Assembly (NCBI GenBank): GCA_027051995.1
Contig: JALUFY010000196.1
Span: forward strand, 1 to 12,832
Direction: 5' to 3'
DNA: 12,832 bases
Source: Hyphomicrobiales bacterium
GTDB lineage: Bacteria > Pseudomonadota > Alphaproteobacteria > Rhizobiales > Aestuariivirgaceae
A program made the position numbers and the translations under genes. Shown here in pieces: positions 1 through 6,985 of the stretch. The notes below the pieces were generated by a model, which did not search any database, had not been told where the DNA came from, and saw nothing but the letters and a program-made list of their open reading frames with translations. The first letter of the stretch is position 1; each line of letters opens with the position of its first letter.

Positions 1-806
1 TGCTGGCCACGCTGTGCCAGGAGCACGGGCTGGAGGTGAAGCAGTCGGAGGTGCATGGCATGGCCAAGCGCGGCGGGGCGGTGTTCTCGCATGTGCGCTT
101 CGGCGAGCGGGTGCATTCGCCGGTCATTCCGGCGGGCGAGGCCGATGTGCTGGTGGCGCTGGAATGGGCCGAGGGGCTGCGCTGGCTGCATTTTCTCGAT
201 CCGGAAAAGGGCGTATTCATCTCCGACACGCGCAAGATCGTGCCGCCCTTCGCCTGCCGCGACCGGGGGCGCGGGGTGATGCCGCATTACGCCAGATCGA
301 CGCCGCGCGACGTGTTGGAGCAGGTATCCGTTGGCTACGCCATGGACGCCACGGGGGCGGCGCGCCAGCTGGGCAACGAGCGGGCGGCCAATACCGTGCT
401 GCTGGGCATTCTGTCCACCACCCTGCCCTTCAGCGAAGCGGAATGGCTGGAGGTGATCGAGCGCTTCGTGCCGCCGAAGACGCGCGAGGTGAACCGCGAG
501 GCCTTCCTGGCCGGGCGCGAATGGATCAGGGACGCCACCGTGCCGGAAGGCGAGGTGCTGCCCAAGGTGGAAACCGATCCGGCGCTGCCGGAAGCCCTCA
601 ACCGCTGGGAGATCAACGAGGCCTGGTGCAAGGGCTGCGACATCTGCGTGAAGTTCTGCCCCGAACGCTGCCTGAAACTGAACGAAGAGGGCAAATCGCA
701 AATGGTGAAGCCGGAGCTGTGCACAGGCTGCCGGCTGTGTGAAATGCTGTGCCCGGATTTCGCCATCCGGCTGCGCAAGGAGCTGCCAGCGGAGGCCGGC
801 GCATGA
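1..806 (+). CDS. iorB: IorB-type 2-oxoacid:ferredoxin oxidoreductase gamma subunit fused to a KorD-like 2x[4Fe-4S] domain (5' end missing)
   Basis: The reading frame is open from base 3 and runs in from outside the window, so the protein lacks its N-terminus, including the expected GGQG-type loop. The GTG at 36 is an internal valine: the sequence around it (VKQSEVHGMAKRGGAV) is a conserved internal IorB motif. About 180 visible residues form the gamma (POR-gamma/IorB) domain of indolepyruvate-type oxidoreductases, which convert aryl-pyruvates to arylacetyl-CoA and reduce ferredoxin. After a linker, from about base 600, comes a ferredoxin-like tail with two full C-x2-C-x2-C-x3-C-P motifs. Their cysteine codons lie at about 627-659 and 720-752, the second motif reading CTGCRLCEMLCP. 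This tail resembles KorD, the delta subunit that normally precedes korA. The stop codon overlaps the korA start (ATGA, 803-806). The IorA partner would be expected upstream. Family assignment is firm; the exact 2-oxoacid substrate is inferred. Confidence 0.85.
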   Translation, partial: LATLCQEHGLEVKQSEVHGMAKRGGAVFSHVRFGERVHSPVIPAGEADVLVALEWAEGLRWLHFLDPEKGVFISDTRKIVPPFACRDRGRGVMPHYARSTPRDVLEQVSVGYAMDATGAARQLGNERAANTVLLGILSTTLPFSEAEWLEVIERFVPPKTREVNREAFLAGREWIRDATVPEGEVLPKVETDPALPEALNRWEINEAWCKGCDICVKFCPERCLKLNEEGKSQMVKPELCTGCRLCEMLCPDFAIRLRKELPAEAGA

Positions 807-1930
807 GCAATCCGACGAACATTCAGGGCAACGCGGCGGCGGCCGCCGGAGCCATCGCGGCGGGCTGCCGCTTCTACGCGGGCTATCCCATCACGCCGTC
901 CTCGGAAATCGCCGAGCAGATGGCCGCGCGGCTGCCGAAAGCGGGCGGCACCTTCATCCAGATGGAAGACGAGCTTGGCTCCATGGCGGCCACGGTGGGG
1001 GCCTCGCTGGGCGGGGTGAAGGCCATGACGGCCACCTCCGGGCCGGGCTTTTCGCTCAAGCAGGAGAACCTCGGATACGCGGCGATGACGGAGACGCCCT
1101 GCGTGATCGTCAACGTCATGCGCGGCGGGCCCTCCACCGGGCTGCCGACGCGGCCTGCGCAGGCCGACATCATGCAGGCGCGCTGGGGCACGCATGGCGA
1201 TCATCCCATCATCGTGCTGGCCCCGCACACGGTGCGCGAAATCTACGAAGAAACCATCCGCGCCTTCAATCTGGCCGAGGCGCTGCGCACGCCCGTGGTG
1301 GTGCTCTACGATGAAACCATCGGCCATCTTGTGGAGACGGTGACGCTGAAGGAGCCCGAAGAGATCATCACCCGCAAATGGGCCGAAGGGCCGCGCGAGG
1401 ACTATCTGCCATACGCGGCGGGCGCGGACATGATCCCGGCGTTTCCCCGCCCGGGCGATGGCTACCGCACCCACACCACGGGCCTGACCCATGACGAAAG
1501 GGGCTTTCCCACCCAGGATCCGGAGAAAGTCGCGGCCTTCATGGAGCGGCTGCTGGGCAAGCTGGAGACACACCGCGATCTGATCGAGAAAAACGAGCTG
1601 GTGGAGACGGACGGCGCCGATGTGCTGATCGTGGCCATCGGCACCCCGGCGCGGGCGGCCAAGTCGGCCATCCGCGAGCTGCGCGATGAGGGGATCAGGG
1701 CCGGGCTGTTCCGCCCGGTGACGCTGTGGCCCTTCCCCGAAGAGGCGCTGAAGGCGGCGGCTAAGGGCAAAAGGGCCGTTCTCGTGCCGGAGATGAACGC
1801 CGGGCAGATGATCCTGGAGGTGGAGCGCGTGCTGGCGGGAGAAGCACCGGTGACGGGGCTCAACGTCTTCAATGGCGAACCAATCACCCCGGCGCAGATC
1901 GCCGCGGCGGTGAAGGAGCTGGCGAAATGA
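803..1930 (+). CDS. korA: 2-oxoacid:ferredoxin oxidoreductase subunit alpha (KorA-like)
   Basis: A 375-residue alpha subunit of the 2-oxoglutarate/2-oxoacid:acceptor oxidoreductase family. It provides the pyrimidine-binding half of the thiamine diphosphate site and contacts substrate and CoA. Visible family motifs are YPITPS (about residues 28-33), EDELGSMAA (55-63), TSGPGFSLKQE (78-88) and GGPSTGLPTRPAQAD (108-122). The protein begins directly with this domain, without the N-terminal gamma fusion found in some KorA proteins, which fits a separate korC downstream. The ATG at 803 is chosen because it has an AGGAGG-like Shine-Dalgarno (about 790-795), overlaps the upstream stop and begins at the conserved domain; the frame stays open further upstream. 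The 3' end overlaps korB by four bases. 2-Oxoglutarate is the usual substrate of this subgroup, but branched-chain or other 2-oxoacids cannot be excluded. Confidence 0.9.
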   Translation: MSNPTNIQGNAAAAAGAIAAGCRFYAGYPITPSSEIAEQMAARLPKAGGTFIQMEDELGSMAATVGASLGGVKAMTATSGPGFSLKQENLGYAAMTETPCVIVNVMRGGPSTGLPTRPAQADIMQARWGTHGDHPIIVLAPHTVREIYEETIRAFNLAEALRTPVVVLYDETIGHLVETVTLKEPEEIITRKWAEGPREDYLPYAAGADMIPAFPRPGDGYRTHTTGLTHDERGFPTQDPEKVAAFMERLLGKLETHRDLIEKNELVETDGADVLIVAIGTPARAAKSAIRELRDEGIRAGLFRPVTLWPFPEEALKAAAKGKRAVLVPEMNAGQMILEVERVLAGEAPVTGLNVFNGEPITPAQIAAAVKELAK

Positions 1931-2778
1931 ACGAGATCACCGTGACATCGGCGGACGCCTTCGACATCCGCGACTGGCTGCGGCTTGATCTGATGCCGCA
2001 TTTCATGTGCCCCGGCTGCGGGCATGGCATCGCGCTCAGGGCGCTTCTGTGGGCCTGCCACGAGCTGGGCATCAAGAAGGACAAGCTGGCCATCGTCTCG
2101 GGCATCGGCTGTTCGGGGCGCACCGGGGCCTATATCGACGCCAACACCTTTCACACCACCCACGGGCGGCCCCTGGCCTTCGCCACGGGGCTGAAGCTGG
2201 CGCGGCCCGATCTGACGGTGATCGTCATTTCCGGCGACGGCGACAGCCTGGCCATCGGCGGCAATCACATGATCCACGCCTGCCGGCGCAATCTGGACAT
2301 GACGCTGATGCTGCTCAACAACGAGGTCTATGGCATGACCGGCGGGCAGGTCTCGCCGACCACGTCGGCGGAGCGCTTCACCACCACCACCCCGGCGGGC
2401 AACGTGGAGCCGGTGTTCGACGCCTGCAAGCTGGCCGAGGGGGCGGGCGCGACTTTCGCCGGCCGCGAGGCGACGCTGCAAACACCGGCGCTGAAAGACC
2501 TCCTGAAGGCGGCAATCAGTCACAAGGGCTTTTCGGTGGCCGAGGTGATCTCCGACTGCACGGAAATCTTCGGGCGCAAGAACGCCATGGGCAATTCCGC
2601 CGAAATGGTGCTGAGACAGAAACACGCCATGATCCCGGAGCGCTCGCCGGATGACCGCGTGCCGGAGCCCTTCAAGCCCAATCCCTTCCCCACCGGGGTG
2701 TTCGTGGATCAGCAGCGGCCCGAATACGGAGAGCTTTACGATCAGGTGCGCAAGCGGGCGCGGGAGAGGAGCAAATGA
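1927..2778 (+). CDS. korB: 2-oxoacid:ferredoxin oxidoreductase subunit beta (KorB-like), TPP-binding
   Basis: A 283-residue beta subunit that binds thiamine diphosphate/Mg2+ and the proximal [4Fe-4S] cluster of the KorABCD-type complex. The TPP motif is clear: GDGD at residues 103-106, IGGNH (110-114) and NNEVYGMTGGQ (131-141). Probable cluster ligands are C28 and C31 (MCPGCGHG), C62 (GIGCSGR) and C211 (ISDCTE), matching the four-cysteine pattern of the family. Length is normal for KorB. The start codon overlaps the korA stop (ATGA) and the stop overlaps the korC start, so the subunits are probably translated in coupled fashion in roughly equal amounts. The paired beta subunit confirms that korA-korB form a complete catalytic core. 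Confidence 0.92.
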   Translation: MNEITVTSADAFDIRDWLRLDLMPHFMCPGCGHGIALRALLWACHELGIKKDKLAIVSGIGCSGRTGAYIDANTFHTTHGRPLAFATGLKLARPDLTVIVISGDGDSLAIGGNHMIHACRRNLDMTLMLLNNEVYGMTGGQVSPTTSAERFTTTTPAGNVEPVFDACKLAEGAGATFAGREATLQTPALKDLLKAAISHKGFSVAEVISDCTEIFGRKNAMGNSAEMVLRQKHAMIPERSPDDRVPEPFKPNPFPTGVFVDQQRPEYGELYDQVRKRARERSK

Positions 2779-3317
2779 GCCAGACGCAAATCCGTTTTTC
2801 CGGCTCCGGCGGACAGGGGCTGATCCTCTCGGCGCGCATTCTGGCCGCCGCGCTGGCCGCGCGGGGCAAGTTCGTGGCGCAGTCGCAGGCCTATGAGCCC
2901 ACCTCGCGCGGCGGGCTTTCGCGCTCCGATCTCGTGGTGTCGGACAGGGAGGTGGATTATCCGCTGGTGACTTCGCTGGATTGCGTGGTCATTCTCGATC
3001 AGGTGGCGGTGGCGGCCTCGGAGGGGCTCTTGCGCCCCGATACCGTGACCATCACCGACGCGGCCAGGGTGAGCGCGCCGCCCGGGGAACCAAGGCGCGT
3101 TCTGGCGCTGCCCATCACCGGCAAGGCGCGCGGCATTGGCAATATCCGGGTGGCCAACATCGTGGCGCTGGGGGCGCTGGCGGAGCTGGCCGGCATCATC
3201 GATCCAGACAGCTTGCGCGAGACGATGCTCGATCTGGTGCCACCGCGCTTTCGCGATCTGAACGCGGAGGCCTTCGATGCCGGGCGGGAGATGGCCGCCA
3301 CGCTGGAAAACGCCTGA
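2775..3317 (+). CDS. korC: 2-oxoacid:ferredoxin oxidoreductase subunit gamma (KorC-like)
   Basis: A 180-residue stand-alone gamma subunit. It carries the N-terminal glycine-rich motif FSGSGGQG (about residues 8-15), the conserved YEPTSRGGLSRSDLVVSD stretch (about 45-62) and the C-terminal region that ends POR-gamma domains (VPPRFRDLNAEAFDAG). In this family the gamma domain helps bind CoA and completes the catalytic assembly with KorA and KorB. It overlaps korB by four bases (ATGA, 2775-2778) and is the last of the coupled cistrons. With the IorB domain of the first gene, the operon encodes two different gamma domains, so korC is most likely the true partner of KorAB. A 12-base perfect palindrome follows the stop at 3319-3330. 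Confidence 0.9.
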   Translation: MSQTQIRFSGSGGQGLILSARILAAALAARGKFVAQSQAYEPTSRGGLSRSDLVVSDREVDYPLVTSLDCVVILDQVAVAASEGLLRPDTVTITDAARVSAPPGEPRRVLALPITGKARGIGNIRVANIVALGALAELAGIIDPDSLRETMLDLVPPRFRDLNAEAFDAGREMAATLENA

Positions 3318-3367
3318 TCCGCCCGGGCGGCAAAAGAGGGCGAAGAGACAAGAGGGAGACGGGGACA

Positions 3368-4678
3368 ATGGAAGATCTTTCGCCGAAACCGGGTGATCTG
3401 GAGCCCATCGAGACGGTCTCGCGGGACGAGATCGAGGCGCTGCAACTGGAGCGGCTGAAATGGTCGGTGCGGCACGCCTACGAGAACGTGCCCTTCTACC
3501 GGGAGAAATACGACGCGGCCAAGGTGCATCCCGATGACCTGAAAGAGCTTTCCGATCTGGCAAAATTCCCCTTAACCACCAAGCAGGATCTGCGCGACAA
3601 TTATCCCTTCGGCATGTTCGCCGTGCCGCGCGAACAGGTGGTGCGGGTGCACGCCTCGTCGGGCACCACGGGCAAGCCGACGGTGGTGGGCTACACGAAG
3701 GCCGACATCGCCACATGGGCCGGGCTGATGGCGCGCGCCTTCCGCTCGGCGGGGCTGCGGGCCGGGGACATCCTGCACAACGCCTATGGCTACGGGCTGT
3801 TCACCGGCGGGCTGGGGGCGCACTACGGTGCGGAGGAGCTGGGCATGACGGTGATCCCGGTATCAGGCGGCATGACCTCGCGCCAAGTGGCGCTGATCAA
3901 CGATTTCAGGCCGGACGGCATCGCCGTGACGCCTTCCTACATGCTGGCCATTCTGGACGAGTTCCGCAATCAGGGGCTCGATCCGCGCGAGAGCTCGCTG
4001 AAGGTGGGCGTCTTCGGGGCGGAGCCGTGGACGAACGCCATGCGGGCGGAGATCGAGGAGGCCTTCGACATGCACGCGGTCGATCTCTACGGCCTGTCGG
4101 AGATCATCGGCCCCGGCGTGGCCTGCGAGTGCGTGGAGACGAAGGACGGGCTGCACATCTTCGAGGATCACTTCCTGCCGGAGATCATCGATCCGGAAAG
4201 CGGCGATGTGCTGGCCGATGGCGAGAGCGGCGAGCTGGTCTTCACCTCGCTGACCAAGGAGGCCTTTCCCATCATCCGCTACCGCACGCGCGACCTGACG
4301 CGGCTTTTGCCGGGCACGGCGCGCTCGTTCCGGCGCATGGAGAAGGTGACGGGGCGCGACGACGACATGATGATCATTCGCGGCGTCAATGTCTTCCCGA
4401 CGCAGATCGAAGAGCAGCTTCTGAAGGTGGAGGGCCTGTCGCCCCACTTCCAGCTGGAACTGGGCCGCGAGGGGCGCATGGACACGCTGACCATCCTGGC
4501 CGAGGCCCTGCCGGAGGCGGCGGGAGAAGAGGCGCGCGCGGAGATGGCGGCGGCCCTGAAGCGGCGCGTCAAGGACATGGTGGGCATCACCACGGAGGTG
4601 CGCGTGGGCGAGCCGGAGAGCATCCCGCGCTCCATGGGCAAGGCGGTGCGCATCATCGACAAGCGCCCGAAGGATTAG
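3368..4678 (+). CDS. paaK: Phenylacetate-CoA ligase (PaaK family, AMP-forming)
   Basis: A 436-residue acyl-adenylate-forming ligase of the usual PaaK length. It activates phenylacetate or related arylacetates with ATP and CoA to arylacetyl-CoA. In order: N-terminal PaaK region with the typical HAYENVPFYREKYD stretch (about residues 36-49); P-loop-like SSGTTGKPT (97-105); YGLSE (241-245); RYRTRDL (304-310) with the aspartate expected to contact the AMP ribose; GRDDDMMIIRGVNVFP (329-344), the hinge and start of the C-terminal domain; and a C-terminal SMGKAVRI segment whose lysine (K425) is the likely adenylation residue. The ATG at 3368 is preceded by GAGGGAG (3353-3358). The frame is open further upstream, but that part overlaps korC and is not PaaK-like. 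Its position 50 bases after korC fits co-transcription: in many anaerobes paaK sits beside iorAB, where arylacetyl-CoA is a shared metabolite. Substrate preference is not proven. Confidence 0.92.
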   Translation: MEDLSPKPGDLEPIETVSRDEIEALQLERLKWSVRHAYENVPFYREKYDAAKVHPDDLKELSDLAKFPLTTKQDLRDNYPFGMFAVPREQVVRVHASSGTTGKPTVVGYTKADIATWAGLMARAFRSAGLRAGDILHNAYGYGLFTGGLGAHYGAEELGMTVIPVSGGMTSRQVALINDFRPDGIAVTPSYMLAILDEFRNQGLDPRESSLKVGVFGAEPWTNAMRAEIEEAFDMHAVDLYGLSEIIGPGVACECVETKDGLHIFEDHFLPEIIDPESGDVLADGESGELVFTSLTKEAFPIIRYRTRDLTRLLPGTARSFRRMEKVTGRDDDMMIIRGVNVFPTQIEEQLLKVEGLSPHFQLELGREGRMDTLTILAEALPEAAGEEARAEMAAALKRRVKDMVGITTEVRVGEPESIPRSMGKAVRIIDKRPKD

Positions 4679-4728
4679 GGCCTCAGGCCCGGCGCGCCGC
4701 GCGGCGCGATCCGGCAATCAGCAACAAG

Positions 4729-4763
4729 AAGCCCCGCCGGGCGCGTGTCCGGGCGGGGCTTTT
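4729..4763 (+). terminator. Rho-independent terminator after paaK
   Basis: A perfect 10-base stem, AAGCCCCGCC (4729-4738) paired with GGCGGGGCTT (4752-4761), with a 13-base loop and a run of four Ts (4760-4763). It lies 51 bases after the paaK stop and 20 bases beyond the end of the convergent CBS gene, so it may also stop minus-strand transcripts, although the minus-side T run is poor. Confidence 0.8.
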
Positions 4764-4782
4764 GCCTGTCTCTCGCCGGTGA

Positions 4783-5226
4783 TCAGGAGAAGCGGGCGGC
4801 GATGAAGCTGTCGCGCAGGACGTTGGCCTCCAGCTCCTTGTCGTGCAGCTGCATGGCCAGACAGTCACGGATGGAGAGCATGCCGCGCAGGCGGCCTTGC
4901 TCATCGATGATGGGCAGGTGGCGGAACTTGTGGCTTATCATCAGCTTCATGGCGTCGTCCATGTCCGCCTCGCACTGGGCGGTGACGGGCGGCGCGGACA
5001 TGACATCGCGCACGCGCAGTTTCATCAGCTCGGAGGGGCGCTGCGAGAGGGCGGAGACGATATCGCGCTCGGAGAGGACGCCGACCAGTTTTCCCGAGCT
5101 GTCAACCACCGGCATGGCGCCAATGTGATTGGAATAGAGCAGGCTGGCGGCTGCCTGAAGGGTGTCGGCGCGGCGGCAGGACACGATCTTGTGCTGGTGG
5201 TTTTGCAGAAATTCGGTGATTTTCAT
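4783..5226 (-). CDS. Two-CBS-domain protein, probable nucleotide-sensing regulator
   Basis: A 147-residue protein consisting almost entirely of a tandem CBS pair (Bateman module). CBS1 spans about residues 10-60 (HIGAMPVVDSSGKLVGVLSERDIV) and CBS2 about 75-128, beginning at the signature VRDVMSAPP and continuing with FRHLPIIDEQGRLRGMLSIRD. Such modules bind adenine nucleotides or S-adenosylmethionine and report energy state to partner proteins. No catalytic domain is attached, so the partner is unknown. The ATG at 5226 is preferred over earlier in-frame codons because it directly precedes the domain and has an AGAGGA Shine-Dalgarno about 9 bases upstream; the upstream extension is arginine-rich and unlike CBS proteins. 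It is a single-gene unit, convergent with paaK and downstream of the qmo-hdr terminator, so it likely has its own promoter. Confidence 0.85.
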   Translation of the reverse strand: MKITEFLQNHQHKIVSCRRADTLQAAASLLYSNHIGAMPVVDSSGKLVGVLSERDIVSALSQRPSELMKLRVRDVMSAPPVTAQCEADMDDAMKLMISHKFRHLPIIDEQGRLRGMLSIRDCLAMQLHDKELEANVLRDSFIAARFS

Positions 5227-5315
5227 CTGTGGCTTTCCTCTTCTCCTGAATGTTCCGGCGCGCCCGCCCCAGCGGCGCGCCGCCCTCCTGCCCCGGCCCG
5301 GCATGTTGTTTTCGG

Positions 5316-5385
5316 ATGTATCGGGCGGACATATGCGCAAATTGCAATATATTGATACCGCAATGGTGGCGCAAGGATATTCCCC
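5316..5385 (-). promoter_or_regulatory. AT-rich region with nested palindromes upstream of the CBS gene
   Basis: The space between the qmo-hdr terminator and the CBS gene becomes locally AT-rich in otherwise GC-rich DNA. It holds the perfect palindromes ATTGCAAT (5341-5348) and CAATATATTG (5345-5354), which overlap each other. A weak minus-strand -35-like TTGCAA (5347-5342) can be read there, but no convincing -10 was found. This is the likely place for the CBS gene promoter and perhaps an operator; the exact start site is not determined. Confidence 0.3.
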
Positions 5386-5405
5386 GCCGGGGCGCAATGC
5401 AAAGA

Positions 5406-5444
5406 AAAAGGCCCGCCTGGCGCGGTCCGCCGGGCGGGCTTTTT
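5406..5444 (-). terminator. Rho-independent terminator after the qmoAB-hdrCB operon
   Basis: GCCCGCC (5411-5417) pairs with GGCGGGC (5433-5439). The stem is extended by an A/T section on the outside, and on the minus strand it is followed by a T-rich run (complement of 5401-5409). It lies 20 bases beyond the hdrB stop. The stem is flanked by A and T runs on both sides, so it could work in both directions. Confidence 0.8.
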
Positions 5445-5464
5445 CGTGGTATGCGGCATACGGC

Positions 5465-6376
5465 CTATTTTTTCGCCATTTTCTCCAGCTTTTCGGCGCG
5501 GATGGTGTTGCGCTGAAGGGCCGCATCCTTCTGCGGATCCATGCCGAAGGCCACGGCCATGAGCTGGCTGGGGAAGACCACCGGAATGGAGAAGCTGGTG
5601 CCGTATTTCTGATTGATGGCGTCCTGATACATCTCCAGATTTGTCTGGCACAGCGGGCACGGCGTGGAGATGACGTCCGCGCCGGATTTTTCGGCCTCTT
5701 CCAGCAGCAGCTTCATCAGGTGCAGGGTTTTCTCCGGCTTCATCACAGCCACCGAGCCGCCGCAGCAGTTGGTCTTGGGCTCGTAGTCCACCGCCTCGGC
5801 GCCGCAGGCGCGGGTGATGTTGTCGAGAAAATCGGGATCCTCGTAGGTGTCGTAATTGCCGCCGTCATCGGTTTCGGCGAAGGGGCGCACCGTCTGGCAG
5901 CCCACCCAGCCGGCCACCTTGAGGCCCTCCAGCTTGTTGGTGGCGCGCTCGGCGATCTTGTCCATGCCGACATGGTTGACCAGCACCTCCATGGCGTGAT
6001 GCACCTTCAGGTCGCCGTCATAGGGCTCCGCGCCGCCGGCCTTGAGGGCCTCGTTGACCTTCTCGCGCTTGGCCTCGTCGTCGCGGATGGTCAGATTGGA
6101 GCCATGCGTGTTGAGGTAGCACGCGGCGCAGGGCGTCATGACATGCTCGTTGCCCTGCTTCCTGGCGTTGGAGAGATTGCGGCCGTTGAGCGCCAGGGTC
6201 GGCAGGGGGCCGCCGCCGATGTGGCCGACGGAGGCGCCGCAGCAGTTCCAGTCCTCGATGTCGGACATCTCGACGCCAACCTCCGGCATGACGGCGCGGA
6301 TGGATTCGTCCAGATGACGGCCCGTGGCCTCGGAACTGCAACCGGGATAGTAGGTGACTTTCATCTTCTCGCTCAT
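5465..6376 (-). CDS. hdrB: HdrB-like subunit with two CCG (cysteine-rich) domains
   Basis: A 303-residue protein of the heterodisulfide reductase subunit B family. In methanogens HdrB reduces CoM-S-S-CoB on two noncubane [4Fe-4S] clusters. Both cluster-binding CCG motifs are complete: C13, C45-C46, C83 and C86 (YYPGC, NCCG, TPCAAC), and C160, C204-C205, C240 and C243 (VGCQ, NCCGGS, TPCPLC). The protein has no membrane segment or signal peptide and should be cytoplasmic. It is the last gene of qmoA-qmoB-hdrC-hdrB, starting 3 bases after hdrC; its Shine-Dalgarno (AAGGGG) lies inside the end of hdrC. In sulfate reducers lacking QmoC, an HdrC-HdrB pair follows qmoAB, so this gene probably works in electron transfer with APS reductase. 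The disulfide or other acceptor it serves is unknown. Confidence 0.9.
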   Translation of the reverse strand: MSEKMKVTYYPGCSSEATGRHLDESIRAVMPEVGVEMSDIEDWNCCGASVGHIGGGPLPTLALNGRNLSNARKQGNEHVMTPCAACYLNTHGSNLTIRDDEAKREKVNEALKAGGAEPYDGDLKVHHAMEVLVNHVGMDKIAERATNKLEGLKVAGWVGCQTVRPFAETDDGGNYDTYEDPDFLDNITRACGAEAVDYEPKTNCCGGSVAVMKPEKTLHLMKLLLEEAEKSGADVISTPCPLCQTNLEMYQDAINQKYGTSFSIPVVFPSQLMAVAFGMDPQKDAALQRNTIRAEKLEKMAKK

Positions 6377-6379
6377 CTT

Positions 6380-6982
6380 TTACCCCTTCTGCTCGAGTTC
6401 CGCGGCCTTGGCGACAATCGCCTTCAACTGGCTCTTGTTCCTGATGGTGTGGGGCATGCCGACATGCATGCGCCCGGCCTTGATCATGCCAAGGGCGATC
6501 TTCAGGTTGGCCAGCGAGCGCTTGATGCCCTCGGCCAGGCCGAAGGAGAAGAAATACTTCATGGTGACCAGGCGCTCGTCGGTCTTGCCGAAGGTCCTGG
6601 CCGACCACCAGAAGGCCCTGGAGAAGTAGTAGTTGGCCACTTTCTCCTTGTCCGCGTAGCCTTCCTTCGCGGCCACGGCGGCCAGCCCCTGAATGATCGA
6701 GGTGACGGGGATGCCGCGCGGGCAGCGCACATAGCAGCGGTAGCAGGAGGTGCAGTTCCACAGGGTGGTGGAGGAGAGCACCTCGTCCTTCATGCCGGCG
6801 CGCACCATCATGAAGGTCTTGCGCGGGCCGTTGTCCATCTCGCCGCCGATGGGGCACGAGCCGGCGCAGACGCCGCACTGCATGCACAGGTTCATCTTGT
6901 CGCCGCCCTTGACGTTTTCGCGCACCCAGCGGGCGAACGAAAGATCGTATGTGCGGGAGGATTCGGGTATGGCAGCTGTCAT
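6380..6982 (-). CDS. hdrC: HdrC-like two-[4Fe-4S] electron-transfer subunit
   Basis: A 200-residue protein of the heterodisulfide reductase subunit C family. It passes electrons between the flavin/iron-sulfur HdrA-like subunits and HdrB. Two ferredoxin motifs are visible: C33, C36, C39, C43 (LCMQCGVCAGSCP) and C77, C80, C83, C87 (NCTSCYRCYVRCP), spaced as in HdrC. QmoC of classical sulfate reducers has the same N-terminal HdrC-like part followed by a membrane cytochrome-b-like domain. Here the protein ends about 110 residues after the second cluster with a lysine/arginine-rich tail and no transmembrane helices, so it is a soluble HdrC rather than a truncated QmoC. The ATG at 6982 lies 3 bases after the qmoB stop, with an AAGGGG Shine-Dalgarno about 10 bases upstream. 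The downstream gene is hdrB, its usual partner. Confidence 0.9.
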   Translation of the reverse strand: MTAAIPESSRTYDLSFARWVRENVKGGDKMNLCMQCGVCAGSCPIGGEMDNGPRKTFMMVRAGMKDEVLSSTTLWNCTSCYRCYVRCPRGIPVTSIIQGLAAVAAKEGYADKEKVANYYFSRAFWWSARTFGKTDERLVTMKYFFSFGLAEGIKRSLANLKIALGMIKAGRMHVGMPHTIRNKSQLKAIVAKAAELEQKG

Positions 6983-6985
6983 GTC

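Noticed and set aside
36..38. GTG as the start codon of the first gene
   Set aside because: The frame is open to the window edge and the residues on both sides of this codon form a conserved internal IorB motif, so it is an internal valine.
5352..5366. An FNR-type binding site (TTGAT...) upstream of the CBS gene
   Set aside because: Only one half-site is present; the other half does not match ATCAA at the required spacing.
6380..6982. A truncated QmoC that lost its membrane domain
   Set aside because: The length and ending match stand-alone HdrC, and an intact hdrB follows 3 bases later, giving the known hdrC-hdrB pair.
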